The notes beneath the pieces are model-generated. The model did not search any database, was not told the DNA's origin, and worked only from the letters and a program-made list of their open reading frames with translations. From NCBI RefSeq assembly GCF_005771675.1, contig NZ_VAJM01000005.1:310001-374000 (forward strand): a DNA stretch of 64,000 nucleotides, read 5' to 3'. Origin of the DNA: Hymenobacter jeollabukensis. Lineage in GTDB: Bacteria; Bacteroidota; Bacteroidia; Cytophagales; Hymenobacteraceae. The stretch's first letter is position 1. The number at the start of each line of letters is the position of its first letter. A program made the translations under genes and the position numbers. Positions 26,443 to 35,682 of this stretch are shown here, piece after piece.

Positions 26443-26712
26443 CTAGTCCACTACGTCCTCGGCTTTGTTACCGACTTTCTTGGCGCCTTTCTTCACGGCG
26501 TGGCCGGTTTTCTGGGCACCGCGCTTCACCACGTGACCGGTTTTGTGGGCGCCTTGCTTCACGGCATGGCCGGTTTTTTCAGCGCCTTTCTCCACACCTT
26601 GCGCGGTGGCATCCACGGCGCGGCCGGCTTTGGTTTGCGAGGGAACGTCCTGGGCCGAAACCGTCAGGCTGGTCAGCGCCACGGCGGCCAGCATCATCAT
26701 GAGCTTTTTCAT
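26443..26712 (-). CDS. Exported 11-residue-repeat protein, LEA-like
   Basis: An 89-residue protein with a signal peptide (MKKLMMMLAAVALTSLTVSA) and a Lys/Ala/Gly/His-rich mature part. Residues 46-78 are three tandem 11-mers: KTGHAVKQGAH, KTGHVVKRGAQ, KTGHAVKKGAK, followed by a diverged fourth. Eleven-residue amphipathic repeats resemble group 3 LEA proteins, which protect cells during drying; this link is by pattern only. The His in each repeat could bind metal. Its likely place is the periplasm. Confidence 0.75.
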   Translation of the reverse strand: MKKLMMMLAAVALTSLTVSAQDVPSQTKAGRAVDATAQGVEKGAEKTGHAVKQGAHKTGHVVKRGAQKTGHAVKKGAKKVGNKAEDVVD

Positions 26713-26825
26713 AGAAAGTAGAGGTCAGGAGTTAAGTGACCTGCCTTCTACGGGCGGCCTGACTGAAGGATGCTGAAAAGGGCCTCGCGGAGCGTGCATT
26801 CAGCAAAACTTCATCCAAGAACCGC

Positions 26826-28052
26826 CTACGGCAGCAGCAGCGAACTGTCGCCGTAGCTGAGGAAGCGGTAGTCGTGCCGCAGGGCGTGGTCGTACACGCG
26901 GCGCCAGTCGGGACCGAGCAGGGCGGCCACCAGCAACAGCAGGGTGCTTTCGGGCTGGTGGAAGTTGGTGATAAGGCCCTGCACCACCCGGAAGCGGTAG
27001 CCGGGCGCAATGAGCAGCTGGGTGCTGGCCTGCACCGCGTCGTCGCCGCGGCGCTCCAGCTCCTCGAGCAGCGCCTGCAGGGCGGTAGCGGTGGGCACGT
27101 CGGCGCCGGGCTGATACGGCTCCCACTGCTGCACCTGCCCGCTGAGGCTGCCCCCGCGCACCACCTGGCAGCCCAGCCAGTACAGGCTCTCGAGGGTGCG
27201 TAGGCTGGTGGTGCCCACGGCAATGACCGGGCGCGGTGCGTGGCTCAGCAGCTGCCGCAGCACCGCCCGCGTGGCGCTGATGGGCTCGGCGTGCATGGGG
27301 TGCTCGGCCATGCGCTCGGCCTTCACCGGCTGAAACGTACCCGCGCCCACGTGCAGGGTCAGCTGCGCCGACGCTATGCCGCGCCGGGCCAGCTCGGCCA
27401 GTACGGCATCGGTGAAGTGCAGGCCGGCGGTGGGCGCGGCCACGGCGCCGTCGTGGGCGGCGTACACGGTCTGGTACCGCTCGTCGTCGTCGCCGGTGGC
27501 CTGGCGGCCGAGGTAGGGTGGCAGCGGCAGCTGCCCCGCGCCGGCCAGCACCTGCGCAAACGGCAGCGCGGCCGGCTGCCAGCGGAAGCGAATCAGCGAG
27601 CTGCCTTCTTCGGCGGCCACGCGCTCGGCTGCCAGCGTAGCCGGTTGCCCATCAGGGGCGGTAAAGCTGACCTGCACGGGGCCGGTCTTCCACCGCTTGC
27701 CGTTGCCCACGAGGCAGCGCCAGGTGCATTCCGTCGTCTGCTGCATGGCCGGCTCGATGGCCCGGTGCGGGGCCACCGGCTCCAGGCAAAATAGCTCGAT
27801 CTGCCCGCCCGAGTGCTTGTGCAAATACAGCCGGGCCCGCACCACCTTGGTGTTGTTGAACACCAGCAGCGCGTCGGGCGGCAGCAGCGTGGGTAGCTCG
27901 CGGAAACGGTGGTCGGCCAGCTCGCCCTGCCGGTACACGAGCAGGCGCGAGGCGTCGCGGTCGGGCAGGGGCGCCGGGGCAATGCGCTCGGCGGGCAGCG
28001 CGTAGGTGTAGTCCAGAATGGAGAGCAGGCGCGGATCGGCAGGGGTACTCAT
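26826..28052 (-). CDS. queA: tRNA preQ1(34) S-adenosylmethionine ribosyltransferase-isomerase
   Basis: The 408-residue protein has QueA features: IAPAPLPDRDASRLLV, LLVFNNTKVVRARL, GAVAAPTAGLHFT, LTLHVGAGTFQPVKAE and the C-terminal LITNFHQPESTLLLLVAALLG (split here). It adds the epoxycyclopentane-diol ring to preQ1 in tRNA, giving epoxyqueuosine. ATG 28052 (MSTPADPRLL); a TACCTTTG box sits 6 bases upstream, so the message is leaderless or nearly so. It is somewhat longer than the 340-360 residues usual in the family, with an insert before the central domain. Confidence 0.94.
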   Translation of the reverse strand: MSTPADPRLLSILDYTYALPAERIAPAPLPDRDASRLLVYRQGELADHRFRELPTLLPPDALLVFNNTKVVRARLYLHKHSGGQIELFCLEPVAPHRAIEPAMQQTTECTWRCLVGNGKRWKTGPVQVSFTAPDGQPATLAAERVAAEEGSSLIRFRWQPAALPFAQVLAGAGQLPLPPYLGRQATGDDDERYQTVYAAHDGAVAAPTAGLHFTDAVLAELARRGIASAQLTLHVGAGTFQPVKAERMAEHPMHAEPISATRAVLRQLLSHAPRPVIAVGTTSLRTLESLYWLGCQVVRGGSLSGQVQQWEPYQPGADVPTATALQALLEELERRGDDAVQASTQLLIAPGYRFRVVQGLITNFHQPESTLLLLVAALLGPDWRRVYDHALRHDYRFLSYGDSSLLLP

Positions 28053-28058
28053 GGCCCG

Positions 28059-28066
28059 CAAAGGTA
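28059..28066 (-). promoter_or_regulatory. -7 promoter box of queA
   Basis: Minus strand TACCTTTG, a full TAnnTTTG match, 6 bases before the queA ATG. Confidence 0.65.
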
Positions 28067-28090
28067 ACCACGCGGCGCACGGTTTACCCC

Positions 28091-28272
28091 GCTGTCATTG
28101 CGAGCGAAGGGCGGCAATCCTTCTTCTAGGAGCACCGCCGACACAATACCTATCGTCCGCAACTGCAGTAGCAGGCGAACCTGTTTTGTGCTGCCGGGTT
28201 TTCGGGTACTGCCAGTGTTACCGTTGGGCCTCAGACCAGGACCGATTGCTTCGCTTCGCTCGCAATGACTGC
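28091..28272. repeat. GTCATTGCGAGC-family inverted repeat
   Basis: GCTGTCATTGCGAGCGAAGG at 28091-28110 and its complement type (CGAAGCGAGC, CGCAATGAC) at 28239-28272 frame about 120 bases of unique DNA between the methyltransferase gene and queA. The same family forms the long inverted repeat at 20949-21219. The rest of this 253-base gap shows nothing else. Confidence 0.82.
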
Positions 28273-28305
28273 CGGTGTAGCCGTTTCGGCTGCCTGCCGC
28301 TGCGG

Positions 28306-29079
28306 TTAGCGCTGAAAAATCAGCAGGTGCTGCTGGGGCAGGGCCTTGTTGTTCTCCACGAATTTCAGTCCGACGGCTTCCAGCTCGCGGCGGGCCTGCT
28401 CCTCGCTCATGCGGTGAATGCGCTTGATGTGCAGCTCCGGGTCTTCGGCGCGGTATTCTACCAGGGCCACGCGGCCGCCGGGCTTGAGGGAGTTGCGCAC
28501 GGCCCGCATCATCTCGCGGGGGTGGTCAAACTCGTGGTAGGCATCCACGATGAGCACCAGGTCGAGGCTGGCGGCGGGCAGGTTGGGGTTGCGCACGGTG
28601 CCGAGCACGGGCTCCACGTTGGTAATGCTGCGCTCGGCGCTGGCGGCGCGCACTTTGTCCAGCATTTCGGGCTGAATATCGACGGCCAGCACCTTGCCCT
28701 GCGGCACCAGCGGGCTGATGCGGAAGGAGAAATAGCCGGTGCCGGCGCCGAGGTCGGCCACCACGTCGGTGGGTTTCAGGCGCAGGTTGCGCAGCAGCAC
28801 GTCGGTACCTTCCTGCTGCTGCCGGTCGGAGCGCTCCAGCCAGGGCGCGGCCTCGTGGCCCATCACGTGCGCAATCTGCCGGCCCATGTAGTATTTGCCG
28901 ATGCCGTTGGGGTCCTGCGGGGCTTTGCGCTGGTAGCCGGCGGTATCGGGTGCGGCGCCGAGCCGGCGCTGGGCGGCCAGGCCCGCGTTGCTTTCCGCGA
29001 TGGGCGTTTGGGTACACGCAGCCAGTAGGGCCGGCGCCAGCAAAGCCACTGGCAGGCGAAATCGGAACGGGATGAGCAT
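28306..29079 (-). CDS. Lipoprotein-type SAM-dependent methyltransferase
   Basis: The 257-residue protein has a lipoprotein signal (ALLAPALLAAC, Cys22) followed by a class I methyltransferase domain: motif I VVADLGAGTGYFSFRI, motif II VLAVDIQPEML, and LVLIVDAYHEFDHP and LKPGGRVALVEY. The combination is unusual since S-adenosylmethionine is cytosolic. The substrate is unknown. ATG 29079 is chosen as it begins right before the positively charged signal segment; ATG 29103 is possible. Confidence 0.85.
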   Translation of the reverse strand: MLIPFRFRLPVALLAPALLAACTQTPIAESNAGLAAQRRLGAAPDTAGYQRKAPQDPNGIGKYYMGRQIAHVMGHEAAPWLERSDRQQQEGTDVLLRNLRLKPTDVVADLGAGTGYFSFRISPLVPQGKVLAVDIQPEMLDKVRAASAERSITNVEPVLGTVRNPNLPAASLDLVLIVDAYHEFDHPREMMRAVRNSLKPGGRVALVEYRAEDPELHIKRIHRMSEEQARRELEAVGLKFVENNKALPQQHLLIFQR

Positions 29080-29274
29080 AGGTAAATGCAAAGAAAGCGG
29101 CATTGGGCTAACAGCGCACATGCCGAGTACGTTCGCGGCGTTGGTTTAACCCTGGGGCCGTCCGCGTCGTATGGCTGCCAACGCCGCCAACGAGCGGTTT
29201 CGTTCGTCCGTTTATAATTTGCGGCCGTAGCACTGCTGACAGCGCCTTTCATTCACCTCCTTTCCTTTTTCCAG

Positions 29275-29850
29275 ATGAAACACTTTGCCCACCTGTTCGG
29301 TCAGCTGGCCAGCGCCGCGCTGGTTGCCCTGACCCTCACCGGCTGCGGCCGCGGCGACTACGCCATGCTGCCCAAAACCAGCCCCTACCACGAAACCCAC
29401 ACGGCCGTGCGCGTGGCCCCGGCGGCCCAGCCCGTAGCCGCTGCTGAGCACACCACAACGCAGCAATCCGCTGACGTGGCCGTCGTGGCTGCTGAGCCGG
29501 TAGCCGCCCCGGCCGCCGTTGCCGAAGCGCCCGCCGCTAAGCCCGCAGCCGTAGCCGCCGCGAAGCCGAGCGTCAAGCCGAGCTTCGCCCAGCAGGTACT
29601 GGTGAAGAAAATGCTGCATAAGGCCGAGAAGCTGGCCGCCAAGACCCAGTTGAAAAAGCATCAGAACACCGCCTCCGTCGAGCAGGCGCAGGCCCAGAGC
29701 AGCCACCTGCGCCTGGGTATCATCCTGCTGGCCATCGGCCTGATTCTGGCGCTGTTTTCGGGTATCAACGCCATCTTCGGCGTGCTCGGCACCATTGCCA
29801 TCATCATCGGCATCGTGCTGCTGGTGCTCTGGCTGCTGGAGCAGGTGTAA
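29275..29850 (+). CDS. Lipoprotein with Ala-rich linker and C-terminal membrane helices
   Basis: A 191-residue protein with a lipobox (LTLTGC, Cys24), a short motif DYAMLPKTSPYHETHTA, a long Ala/Pro/Val linker, a Lys-rich segment and two close hydrophobic helices at the C-terminus (LGIILLAIGLILALFSGI and on). The N-terminal motif resembles that of the convergent TM2-domain lipoprotein downstream (SYTFRNAAPYGATYTA). A TATAATTTG element lies at 29213-29221. Function unknown. Confidence 0.75.
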   Translation: MKHFAHLFGQLASAALVALTLTGCGRGDYAMLPKTSPYHETHTAVRVAPAAQPVAAAEHTTTQQSADVAVVAAEPVAAPAAVAEAPAAKPAAVAAAKPSVKPSFAQQVLVKKMLHKAEKLAAKTQLKKHQNTASVEQAQAQSSHLRLGIILLAIGLILALFSGINAIFGVLGTIAIIIGIVLLVLWLLEQV

Positions 29851-29868
29851 GCCCCCCGGCCTCTAATG

Positions 29869-29904
29869 AAAAAGCCCCGGCTGCCAGTGCAGCCGGGGCT
29901 TTTT
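29869..29904. terminator. Bidirectional intrinsic terminator
   Basis: AAAAAGCCCCGGCTG pairs with CAGCCGGGGCTTTTT around a short loop, giving T-tracts on both strands, between the two convergent lipoprotein genes. Confidence 0.9.
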
Positions 29905-29924
29905 GTTGGGTCAGGCGCGGGACC

Positions 29925-30548
29925 TTAGAGGGTCTTGGCGTAGCTGCCGTTCTTCGGCTGCAGGCCACCCGTCAGGATGCGCACGAAGTCGATGATAACC
30001 AGCACGAACAGGGCAATGGCCGGGATGATCAGGAAGCTGGTAACGGCCAGGGCGATGTAGAGGATGCCGCGGCCGGTGTAGCCCAGGTAGAAGCGGTGCA
30101 CGCCCAGACCTCCCAGGAAGAAGCAGAGCAGGGCAGCGGTCAGCTGGCTTTTGCCCGAAGCCATCGGCGAAGCGGCGTTGGCTTTCTTGGCGGCTTTGTG
30201 CATGGCCTTCAGCGTGGCCTTGGCTTCTTTGATTTCAGCGCGCGTCGGGACGGCTTTGGCTTCGGCTACCGACGAGGCTTTGGCGGCCTGCGTGTGGGCG
30301 GCGTAGGTGCGGGCCGTGTGGCGCTTGGCGGCTACCGGGGCGGCAACAGTCGAGGCCGTCAGGTCGGCGGCAGGGGCAGCGGCTTCGGTGGCCGGAGCAG
30401 CGGTTTCGGTTACGGGTTCAGCCTTTACTGCGGCGGTGTAGGTGGCACCGTAGGGCGCCGCGTTACGGAACGTGTAGCTTTCCTTGCTGCACGAAGCGAG
30501 GGTTACAACGGCCAGAGCGGTGGCGAAAAGGGAGGAGAACTTACGCAT
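29925..30548 (-). CDS. TM2-domain lipoprotein
   Basis: The 207-residue protein has a lipobox (TLASC, Cys20), SYTFRNAAPYGATYTAAV, an Ala/Thr-rich linker, a Lys/Ala helix (EIKEAKATLKAMHKAAKKA) and a C-terminal TM2 domain with CFFLGGLGVHRFYLGYTGRG, then a second helix. TM2 domains are two-helix membrane hairpins of unknown exact role. The architecture matches that of the convergent lipoprotein gene, with a different membrane module. ATG 30548; the upstream 30549-30757 region is AT-rich with no gene seen. Confidence 0.88.
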   Translation of the reverse strand: MRKFSSLFATALAVVTLASCSKESYTFRNAAPYGATYTAAVKAEPVTETAAPATEAAAPAADLTASTVAAPVAAKRHTARTYAAHTQAAKASSVAEAKAVPTRAEIKEAKATLKAMHKAAKKANAASPMASGKSQLTAALLCFFLGGLGVHRFYLGYTGRGILYIALAVTSFLIIPAIALFVLVIIDFVRILTGGLQPKNGSYAKTL

Positions 30549-30757
30549 TGGATGTGGTTGGAAGAGGAAAGAAAGAGGAATGAAAAGGTCGTTAAGTCAA
30601 TTTTAGCTGGTAGAGTTACCAAAACCTGGCAGCAAGATAGAATGAATTATTGCACGCCAAACTATGCTGCGAATAAAGTTTGAATCACATAAAAAGGTGA
30701 TTCTACCATTCTGACGGCAATAAATACTCTAAATGCTGTCATTTTCCGCAAAACAAA

Positions 30758-30797
30758 ACGCCCTGGTAATTAGGCTCAGGGCTAACTACCAGGGCGT
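30758..30797 (-). terminator. Intrinsic terminator of priA
   Basis: ACGCCCTGGTA and TACCAGGGCGT pair; on the minus strand the stem is followed by TTTGTTTTG. It lies 23 bases after the priA stop. Confidence 0.8.
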
Positions 30798-30819
30798 TGC
30801 TGCGTAAAAACGCGGTTTG

Positions 30820-33387
30820 CTACATCGGATCCACGTCGGCCACGAAGCGGGCCTGCCGGAAATTCTTGTCGTCACGCATCAGGTTCAAGGACTCCAGAAT
30901 CTGGGCCTTGGCGTGCTTGAGCACGGTATGCTCGCGGCTGAGCTTGATGGTAATTTCCTGCAGGTAGAAGTTGCGGATGCGGAAGATGTAGGGCGCTTCG
31001 GGGCCCAGCACGGCGTCGCGGCCGAGGCGCTCCACCAGCTCCTGCGTCAGGCGCACGGCCGCGTCGAGGGCCACGCGCTCCTCCACGTGCTTCACCGTGA
31101 GCTTGATGACGCGGGCGAAGGGCGGGTACATATGCTCGCGGCGCTGGGCAATTTCGTACTCGTAGAAGGCCACGTAGTCGTTGCGCATCACCTTCTCGAA
31201 AATCTGCTGTTGCGGGTCGCCGGTCTGGATGATGACCTTGCCCTTCTTGCCCTTGCGCCCCGCCCGGCCGCTCACCTGCACAAACATCTGGTAGGCCCGC
31301 TCGTGCGCCCGGAAATCGGGGTAGTGAATAATGGAGTCGGCGTTGATGATGCCCACCAGGCTCACGTTGCCGAAATCCAGGCCCTTGGTGACCATCTGCG
31401 TGCCCACCAGTACGTTGGTCCGCTGCTGCTCAAAGTCGCTGATAATCTGCTGGTAGGCGTTTTTGGCGCGGGTGGTGTCCAGGTCCATGCGCTGCACCAG
31501 CGCGTCGGGCAGCATCAGCTTCAGGTCGTCCTCGATGCGCTCGGTGCCGAAGCCGATGGCCTTGATGGCCCGGGAGCCGCAGGCCGGGCACTCCCGCGGC
31601 ATCTGGTCGTGGTGGCCGCAGTAGTGGCAGCGCAGCTCGTGGGCAAACTTATGGTACGAGAGGCTCACCGCGCAGCTTTTGCACTTTGGAATCCAGCCGC
31701 AGTCCAGGCAGCTGATAAAGGGAGAGTAGCCGCGGCGGTTCTGGAACAGAATCACCTGCTCACCCTGGCTGAGCTTACCCTCGATGGCCGCCGTCAGCTC
31801 GGGCGTGAAGTGGTGGGTGGGCTTTTTTTGCCCGGCCTGGGCATTGCGGCGCGTGTCAATCAGCTCGATGTCGGGCAGGCCGGCTTCGCCGAAACGCTTG
31901 GTCAGCGAAACCAGCCCCCAGCGGCCGGCGCGGCACTGGTAATAGGTCTCCACCGAGGGCGTGGCCGAACCCAGCAGCACCTTGGCGCCCTGGAAGGTGC
32001 CCATCATCAGGGCCACCTCGCGGGCGTTGTAGCGCGGGGCCGGGTCGTACTGCTTGTAGCTGGATTCGTGCTCCTCGTCGACGATGATAAGCGAGAGGTT
32101 GTCGAAGGGCAGGAACACGGCGGAGCGCACGCCCACCACTACCTGAAAGCGGCCCGACAGCACGCCGTTCCACACTTCCACCCGCTCGTTGTCGGAGAAC
32201 TTGGAGTGGTACACGCCCAGGCGCGAGCCGAACACGCGCATCAGGCGGGTTACAATCTGGGCGGTGAGGGCAATTTCGGGCAGCAGGTAGAGCACCTGCC
32301 CGCCGCCGTCCAGGGCCGAGCGGATCAGGTCGATGTAGATTTCCGTCTTGCCCGCGCCCGTCACGCCGTGCAGCAGCGTAATGTCCTTCTGCCCGAACGA
32401 GTCCATAATCTGGTCCCGGGCCGTGGTTTGCGCCTCGCTGAGCTGGAAGGGCATCTGGTTCCGGTCGTTTTCATCGAGCGGAAAGCGCGACACAATCTGG
32501 TCGAACTGCTCCAGCACGCCGTTTTTGATGAGCGTGTTGACGGCCGAGGGCGAGAGGTGCGGGCTGCTGGTCAGGGCCGCTTTTTCCAGGCCACCGTGGT
32601 TGGTGTGCTCGTTCTGGTACACTGGCACGCGCTGAATGTAGCGCATGAGCACGTCGAGCTGCTTGGGCTTGGAGGCCAAAGCCTCGAACAAGCCTTCCAG
32701 CGCCGCCTCGGCCACGAAATGGTGGGCCAGGCGCACCTTCTTCACCACCTTGGGCGCGTACTTGTCGGCAATGTGTTCGAACAGAAAGATAACATCCTTC
32801 TGAATCAGCGACTTGATGACCTTGTGGAACGAGTTGATTTCTAGAATTTCGCCGACCTCCGAAAACGTCAGCGCCTTGCCTTCCACCTTGTCTTCCCCGG
32901 CACTCAGCGCGGCCACGATTTTCTCTTCCTGCTCCGTCAGCGGGTAGGGCGTGCCTTCCGCAAGGTATTGCGGATGCAGCTGCACGCGGGACTCAGAGCT
33001 GAGCTTCAGGGCCGAGGGCAGGGCCGCGTTGATGACTTCGCCGAGCGTGCAGAGGTAGTAGTCGGCAATCCAGCGGAACAGCTTCAGCTGGGGCTGCGTC
33101 ACCACCGGCGCGTCGTCGATAAACTCCAGGATGTACTTGGCCTGGTAGTCCTTGGGCGGCGTCTCGTGCACCGCCGCCACGATGCAGCTCAGCGTCTTCT
33201 TGGCCCCAAACTGCACCAGCACCCGCCCGCCGATGACGACCTGGTCGTTCAGCTCGAAGGGCACGCGGTAGGTGTAGAGCTTGGGCAGCGGCAGGGGCAG
33301 CACCACGTCGGCAAACAACGTGACGCGGTCCGCAGGCGCGGCGCTGGGCTCGTCGGCAGGCAGGGCAAAGAGGTGAGTCTGGGACAC
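30820..33387 (-). CDS. priA: Primosomal replication protein N' (PriA helicase)
   Basis: The 855-residue protein has an N-terminal 3'BD domain (FADVVLPLPLPKLYTYRVP), Walker A LLHGVTGAGKTEIYIDLI, DEEH box (LIIVDEEHESSYKQ), the helicase motif LLGSATPS, a zinc region with paired Cys (CLDCGWIPKCKSC and CHYCG...CPACG) and QVSGRAGRKGKKG. PriA restarts stalled replication forks. The frame extends to a TTG at 33411, but that lies in the promoter box; GTG 33387 is the better start. Confidence 0.96.
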   Translation of the reverse strand: MSQTHLFALPADEPSAAPADRVTLFADVVLPLPLPKLYTYRVPFELNDQVVIGGRVLVQFGAKKTLSCIVAAVHETPPKDYQAKYILEFIDDAPVVTQPQLKLFRWIADYYLCTLGEVINAALPSALKLSSESRVQLHPQYLAEGTPYPLTEQEEKIVAALSAGEDKVEGKALTFSEVGEILEINSFHKVIKSLIQKDVIFLFEHIADKYAPKVVKKVRLAHHFVAEAALEGLFEALASKPKQLDVLMRYIQRVPVYQNEHTNHGGLEKAALTSSPHLSPSAVNTLIKNGVLEQFDQIVSRFPLDENDRNQMPFQLSEAQTTARDQIMDSFGQKDITLLHGVTGAGKTEIYIDLIRSALDGGGQVLYLLPEIALTAQIVTRLMRVFGSRLGVYHSKFSDNERVEVWNGVLSGRFQVVVGVRSAVFLPFDNLSLIIVDEEHESSYKQYDPAPRYNAREVALMMGTFQGAKVLLGSATPSVETYYQCRAGRWGLVSLTKRFGEAGLPDIELIDTRRNAQAGQKKPTHHFTPELTAAIEGKLSQGEQVILFQNRRGYSPFISCLDCGWIPKCKSCAVSLSYHKFAHELRCHYCGHHDQMPRECPACGSRAIKAIGFGTERIEDDLKLMLPDALVQRMDLDTTRAKNAYQQIISDFEQQRTNVLVGTQMVTKGLDFGNVSLVGIINADSIIHYPDFRAHERAYQMFVQVSGRAGRKGKKGKVIIQTGDPQQQIFEKVMRNDYVAFYEYEIAQRREHMYPPFARVIKLTVKHVEERVALDAAVRLTQELVERLGRDAVLGPEAPYIFRIRNFYLQEITIKLSREHTVLKHAKAQILESLNLMRDDKNFRQARFVADVDPM

Positions 33388-33408
33388 GGTAGGGCAGGCG
33401 GCGAACCA

Positions 33409-33416
33409 CAAAGATA
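33409..33416 (-). promoter_or_regulatory. -7 promoter box of priA
   Basis: Minus strand TATCTTTG, full match to TAnnTTTG, 21 bases before GTG 33387. Confidence 0.6.
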
Positions 33417-33545
33417 GACCGCAGATGGCAGTGATAGTCCGCTGATAACAGCCGGACCCGGCCGCCGGTTACCGCATGAAAGCATGGCTATTTCAGCATG
33501 TTGCGCCGGGTCAAGGAGTTGCGTAGCCTCGTTTCAATCAGCCGT

Positions 33546-35600
33546 TTACTCGGGCAGGCCCGCCGCCTGAATCTGCGCCAGCGCCTCGGCCACGCTGTGC
33601 ACCGGTCGCTGGCAGGCGTGGTTGTAGCAGACGTAAATAGTAGTCGGCCCACCTTCAGCCCCTCGGCCCCGCAGCAGCGGCAACTCGCTCTGCGCGGCGG
33701 TGCCCGTCAGCACCGCGTTGGGCAGCAGGTGGCGGCTCAACTCCCGCCGAAACGCCTCCGCCTCGGGCCCGACAATAGCCACTTCGGCCAGCGGCGCCAG
33801 CAGACTCAGATACAGCGCCGCCCAGCCGGCCAGGTGCTGCGGCTCCTTCACGGCCAGATCCTGCGCCGCAGCTAGCATGGCGGCGGCCCGCTCACGCCAG
33901 TCCGCCACGTCGAGCAAAGTGCCCAGGCGCAGCAGGTTGTGGGCCATGACGGAGTTGGAGCTGGGAATTACGTTGTCGAACAGCTCCTTTTTGCGGGCAA
34001 TCAGCGCCTCGGCGGTGGCGTCGGTGTAGAAAAAGTGCGGCTCGGCCGGGTCGTGGAAGTTCCGGAGCACGTACTCGGTCAGCTCCCGAGCGCGCTGCAG
34101 CCAGCTTTCGGCGAAAGTAGCTTCGTAGAGCGTCGTGTACGCGTCAATGAGCAGGGCGTAGTCTTCCAGGAATGCCGGAATGGTAGCGCGGCCGTTTTTG
34201 GTGGTGCGCCACAGCCCGCCGCCGGCCCGGCGCAGGTTCTGCTCGATGAATTCGGCGTTCTGCAGGGCCAGCTGCAGGTAGTCGGGCCGGTGAAAGGCGC
34301 GGTAAGCATCCACGAGGCCGCGCAGCAGCAGGGCATTCCAGCCGGTCAGGATTTTGTCGTCGAGGCCCGGGCGCACGCGCTGGCTGCGGTAGGTGAGGAG
34401 CTTCTCGCGCCAGCCCTGCACCAGCTCGGCCACCACGCCGGGCGTGAGCTGGTGGGCCTGGGCAAAGTCGTGGTCGGAGTGGCGGCGGTGCAGGATGTTG
34501 CGGCCGTGCTCCCAGTTGCCCACGGCGGTGCAGTGGTAATAGTCGGCGGCCAGCGGGGCTTCGTCGCCGAGGGCCTCGCGCAGCTCGTCGAGGGTGTAGA
34601 CGTAGAACTTGCCTTCCTCGCCCTCACTGTCGGCGTCGAGGGAGGAGTAGAAACCGCCTTCCGGACTGGTCAGCTCGCGCCGGAGCCAGGTCACCGTCTG
34701 GGCCACCACGTCGCGGTACAGCTCGTCCTGCGTCGCCTGGTAGGCCTCGGCGTACAGGCTCAGCAGCTGGCCGTTGTCGTAGGCCATTTTCTCGAAGTGC
34801 GGCACCAGCCATTCCGCGTCCACGCTGTAGCGGGCAAATCCCCCGCCAACTTGGTCGTAGATGCCGCCCCAGGCCATTTCTCGCAGGGTTAGCTCAAGCT
34901 GCCGCCGCTCGGCGTGGTTGCCGGTCAGGGCGTGGGCGCGCAGCAAAAAGCGCCAGATGACGGGCATAGCAAACTTCGGGGCCTTGCTGGTGCCGCCCAG
35001 CTTGGTATCGAAGCGCTTTGCCAGGTTACGCAGCAGCTCCTGCAGCTGCCGGCGCGACAACCCGGCGGCCGCCGTTTGCACGCCGTATTTCTCCAGGTCG
35101 TGGGCCCGCAGCACCCGCACGAAATCCTCGGCCGACTTATCCAGCGCCGGCCGGTGCTCGGAGGAGGCGTAGGCATTCGATACCTGCTGCAGCAGCTCGA
35201 ACCACTGCCGCGGCGGGAAGTAGGTGCCGCCGTAGAAGGGCTTGGCCTCGGGCGTCAGAAACACGTTCAGCGGCCAGCCCCCGCCAACGCCCATAGCCTG
35301 CACGGCGTCCATGTACACCTGGTCGACGTCGGGGCGCTCCTCCCGGTCCACCTTTATGCACACGAACCGCTCGTTCATCACCCGCGCAATCTGCTCGTGC
35401 TCAAACGACTCCCGCTCCATCACGTGGCACCAGTGGCAGGCCGCGTACCCAATGCTCACTAGTATCGGCTTCTGCTCGGTGCGGGCCCGGCTCAGTGCCT
35501 CCTCGCCCCAGGGAAACCAGTCGACGGGATTATGCGCGTGCTGCAGCAGGTAGGGGCTGGATTCGTGCGCGAGGCGGTTGGGCTGGGCGGCAGAAGTCAT
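33546..35600 (-). CDS. DUF255 thioredoxin-like protein (YyaL/SSP411 family)
   Basis: The 684-residue protein has an N-terminal thioredoxin-like DUF255 domain: [21 protein letters not shown] (split), WGEEAL, and [16 protein letters not shown] with a CxxC motif, followed by [11 protein letters not shown] and [23 protein letters not shown]. The rest is an alpha/alpha-barrel like N-acylglucosamine 2-epimerase. The role of the family is not settled. ATG 35600. It stands alone behind the GSCFA terminator. Confidence 0.94.
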   Translation of the reverse strand: MTSAAQPNRLAHESSPYLLQHAHNPVDWFPWGEEALSRARTEQKPILVSIGYAACHWCHVMERESFEHEQIARVMNERFVCIKVDREERPDVDQVYMDAVQAMGVGGGWPLNVFLTPEAKPFYGGTYFPPRQWFELLQQVSNAYASSEHRPALDKSAEDFVRVLRAHDLEKYGVQTAAAGLSRRQLQELLRNLAKRFDTKLGGTSKAPKFAMPVIWRFLLRAHALTGNHAERRQLELTLREMAWGGIYDQVGGGFARYSVDAEWLVPHFEKMAYDNGQLLSLYAEAYQATQDELYRDVVAQTVTWLRRELTSPEGGFYSSLDADSEGEEGKFYVYTLDELREALGDEAPLAADYYHCTAVGNWEHGRNILHRRHSDHDFAQAHQLTPGVVAELVQGWREKLLTYRSQRVRPGLDDKILTGWNALLLRGLVDAYRAFHRPDYLQLALQNAEFIEQNLRRAGGGLWRTTKNGRATIPAFLEDYALLIDAYTTLYEATFAESWLQRARELTEYVLRNFHDPAEPHFFYTDATAEALIARKKELFDNVIPSSNSVMAHNLLRLGTLLDVADWRERAAAMLAAAQDLAVKEPQHLAGWAALYLSLLAPLAEVAIVGPEAEAFRRELSRHLLPNAVLTGTAAQSELPLLRGRGAEGGPTTIYVCYNHACQRPVHSVAEALAQIQAAGLPE

Positions 35601-35650
35601 GGGCAGCTAGATGAGGCAGGGTCAGGTACGAGCAACTCCGTAGAAACAGT

Positions 35651-35676
35651 AAACCCGGCCGCGCGGGGCCGGGTTT
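35651..35676 (-). terminator. Intrinsic terminator of the GSCFA gene
   Basis: AAACCCGGCC pairs with GGCCGGGTTT around a GC-rich 6-base loop, just after the GSCFA stop on the minus strand. Confidence 0.75.
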
Positions 35677-35682
35677 GACTGA

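Noticed and set aside
30549-30757. Small gene upstream of the TM2 lipoprotein
   Set aside because: The plus-strand frame covering it is mostly antisense to the TM2 gene; the AT-rich part alone has no start with ribosome site and no family.
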